Below, piece after piece: positions 63,097 to 64,000 of a stretch of DNA of 64,000 nucleotides. Below the pieces are notes generated by a model. The model was not told where the DNA came from, did no database searches, and saw only the letters and a program-made list of their open reading frames with translations. Position 1 is the first letter of the stretch; each line of letters opens with the position of its first letter. The position numbers and the translations under genes are program-made. The DNA comes from Legionella birminghamensis. Lineage in GTDB: Bacteria > Pseudomonadota > Gammaproteobacteria > Legionellales > Legionellaceae. The stretch spans positions 1,178,001 through 1,242,000 of the forward strand of contig NZ_UGNW01000001.1 in NCBI RefSeq assembly GCF_900452515.1, given 5' to 3'.

Positions 63097-63272
63097 GGAT
63101 CCCGCGGTCTGAGCCGCGGGAATTCGATAGACGGGGAGGGCTATCGTCTCCCGCGGAGGCGCGCTACCGTATCCCGCGGCTTCGACCATCTGAATCCCAC
63201 GGCTGCGACCATCCGAATCCCCACGGCTTCGACCCATCCGAATCCCCGCGGCGTTGACCGCGGGACCCATCC
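63097..63272. repeat. Family B palindromes and tandem half-sites after the motility operon
   Basis: A right-type hairpin at 63099-63127 (TCCCGCGG-TCTGAG-CCGCGGGA then ATTCG), a less regular GC-rich stretch, then a tandem run of about 24-base half units from 63176 to 63240 (cores CGGCTTCGACCATCTGAATC, CGGCTGCGACCATCCGAATC, CGGCTTCGACCCATCCGAAT), ending with a left-type hairpin at 63239-63270 (CGAATCCCCGCGG..CCGCGGGACCCA). It divides the converging DUF2802 gene and the coiled-coil gene. Confidence 0.75.
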
Positions 63273-63277
63273 ATCCA

Positions 63278-63880
63278 TCATTTCGGAGCTGGCCCAGACC
63301 CCGGTGCTTCCTCAACATCCGGCTTCTTCAAATTATCCAGCGCACCTCGCATGGAACTTGCTGGATTGAATGATGGGATTTCAGAAAGCGTCTTTAGGGC
63401 TTTAGTATACATAGCCTGGGGATTTTCCTGATTAGCAATTTCTATCGCCGCCTTGATTTCCTCAATAGTCCCTTGATAGAGCTGGCCATCGCCGCAGGAG
63501 AAAACTGCAAAGCCTGTGGGTTTGTTATCCTGCATTTGCATAGCGAGGAATTCCAGCTTTTTGGCAGCCTGCTCAGTGAAAAAGTTAACTGCGGCCTCAT
63601 GCGAAGGGAAAACCATACTGCCGTCTTCTTCCAGCTCACGACCGAAATCCTGCTTGAATTGCTCAGCAATTTTTTCCCAGTCTTCATCATTTATGGAGTG
63701 CTTTTTAATCGTGACAGGTTCTGGCGCTGCTTCTTCCTCGGTTTTTTTCTTTTTATCCGGCTCAGGTACAGCCCCTTCCTGCAAGGCGGCCTGCCTTTGC
63801 GCTTCCGCTTCTCTTGCCTGGGCTGCCGCACGTTCGGCTTCAAGTTGCTCTTTATGTTTCTGGGTTTTAGCTTTGGTCAT
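63278..63880 (-). CDS. Charged coiled-coil protein of unknown function
   Basis: 200 residues, no signal peptide. The N-terminal about 65 residues are a strongly charged helix rich in Ala, Glu, Gln and Lys (HKEQLEAERAAAQAREAEAQ). Residues about 70-150 form a compact alpha/beta-like part (DEDWEKIAEQFKQDFGRELE, GFAVFSCGDGQLYQG). The tail is Pro/Gly-rich. The ATG at 63880 is preceded by GGAGATAAAG; the frame extends a few codons further without support. No family recognised; it may be an accessory or secreted protein (inference). It ends a few bases from the family B cluster. Confidence 0.7.
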   Translation of the reverse strand: MTKAKTQKHKEQLEAERAAAQAREAEAQRQAALQEGAVPEPDKKKKTEEEAAPEPVTIKKHSINDEDWEKIAEQFKQDFGRELEEDGSMVFPSHEAAVNFFTEQAAKKLEFLAMQMQDNKPTGFAVFSCGDGQLYQGTIEEIKAAIEIANQENPQAMYTKALKTLSEIPSFNPASSMRGALDNLKKPDVEEAPGSGPAPK

Positions 63881-64000
63881 CTTTATCTCCAATCTCGATA
63901 AGGAGTATAATATTCTGTCATTAAGTCCTGGAATGATAACATAGTTTGCAAGCTTATCGCCTGGGGAAAAATGTTAAGTTCCTGTTAAATTCTATTTAAT

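Noticed and set aside
63097-63272. CRISPR array, because of regular 24-base repeats
   Set aside because: Units are directly adjacent with no unique spacers, and no cas genes are nearby.
63031-63318. 95-residue minus-strand frame between the DUF2802 and coiled-coil genes
   Set aside because: It reads straight through the family B cluster; the sequence is repeat-derived and it overlaps two better genes.

Overview
The window looks like chromosomal DNA of a Legionella-type gammaproteobacterium. The evidence is a set of long alpha-helical or ankyrin-like repeat proteins typical of Dot/Icm effectors, a fliM-to-motB flagellar operon in Legionella-like order, a pcm-tolC pair, a dnaB-alr pair, a SulP-carbonic anhydrase fusion and moderate GC with dispersed palindromic repeats. 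The species cannot be named from this sequence.

Layout. 1-11.1 kb: housekeeping genes on the + strand (SWIM/SNF2 helicase, DUF2147 protein, dnaB, alr, glycine-zipper lipoprotein, CBS protein, a thioredoxin-fold membrane protein, double CDGSH protein, lipA, DDAH-like amidinotransferase). 11.2-20.0 kb: accessory region with a POT transporter, an ankyrin protein, a GNAT-LuxR pair, the SulP-carbonic anhydrase fusion and an LRR-like protein. 20.1-27.2 kb: ttcA, tolC, pcm, kbl-tdh and ettA. 27.4-31.2 kb: an L,D-transpeptidase lipoprotein and a 1026-residue protein built on 105-residue repeats. 31.3-40.9 kb: an eight-gene minus-strand purine operon (purL-M-QS-C-F-D-N-E) covering most steps from PRPP to CAIR and SAICAR. 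41.0-45.5 kb: a hybrid histidine kinase next to a receiver-EAL protein. 45.6-50.9 kb: a small membrane protein, a protein whose end lies in a repeat, a DprE1/DprE2-like oxidoreductase pair, a J-domain protein and a six-cysteine secreted peptide. 51.5-63.1 kb: fliMNOPQR-flhBAFG-fliA-motAB plus a DUF2802 gene, behind a strong sigma-54 promoter match. 63.3-63.9 kb: a coiled-coil protein of unknown role.

The least expected signal is the palindromic repeat content. At least four families can be seen: (A) MITE-like elements with 'cattgcgag...gaagcaatcc' ends; (B) GC-rich hairpins with CGAAT/ATTCG outer ends, including two 168-bp composites with about 30-bp terminal inverted repeats, tandem half-sites, and one copy lying in frame in the linker of the PurQ-PurS fusion; (C) inverted hairpin pairs bounded by CTAC...GTAG, whose stems change sequence but keep their pairing; and (D) a perfect 22-nt inverted pair with 5' GTAG feet after purE, built like a REPIN. 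B and C are nested at 46.4-46.6 kb.

Where a downstream start has a better ribosome binding site than the longest reading frame, the downstream start was chosen. No tRNA, rRNA, CRISPR array or transposase gene was recognised.
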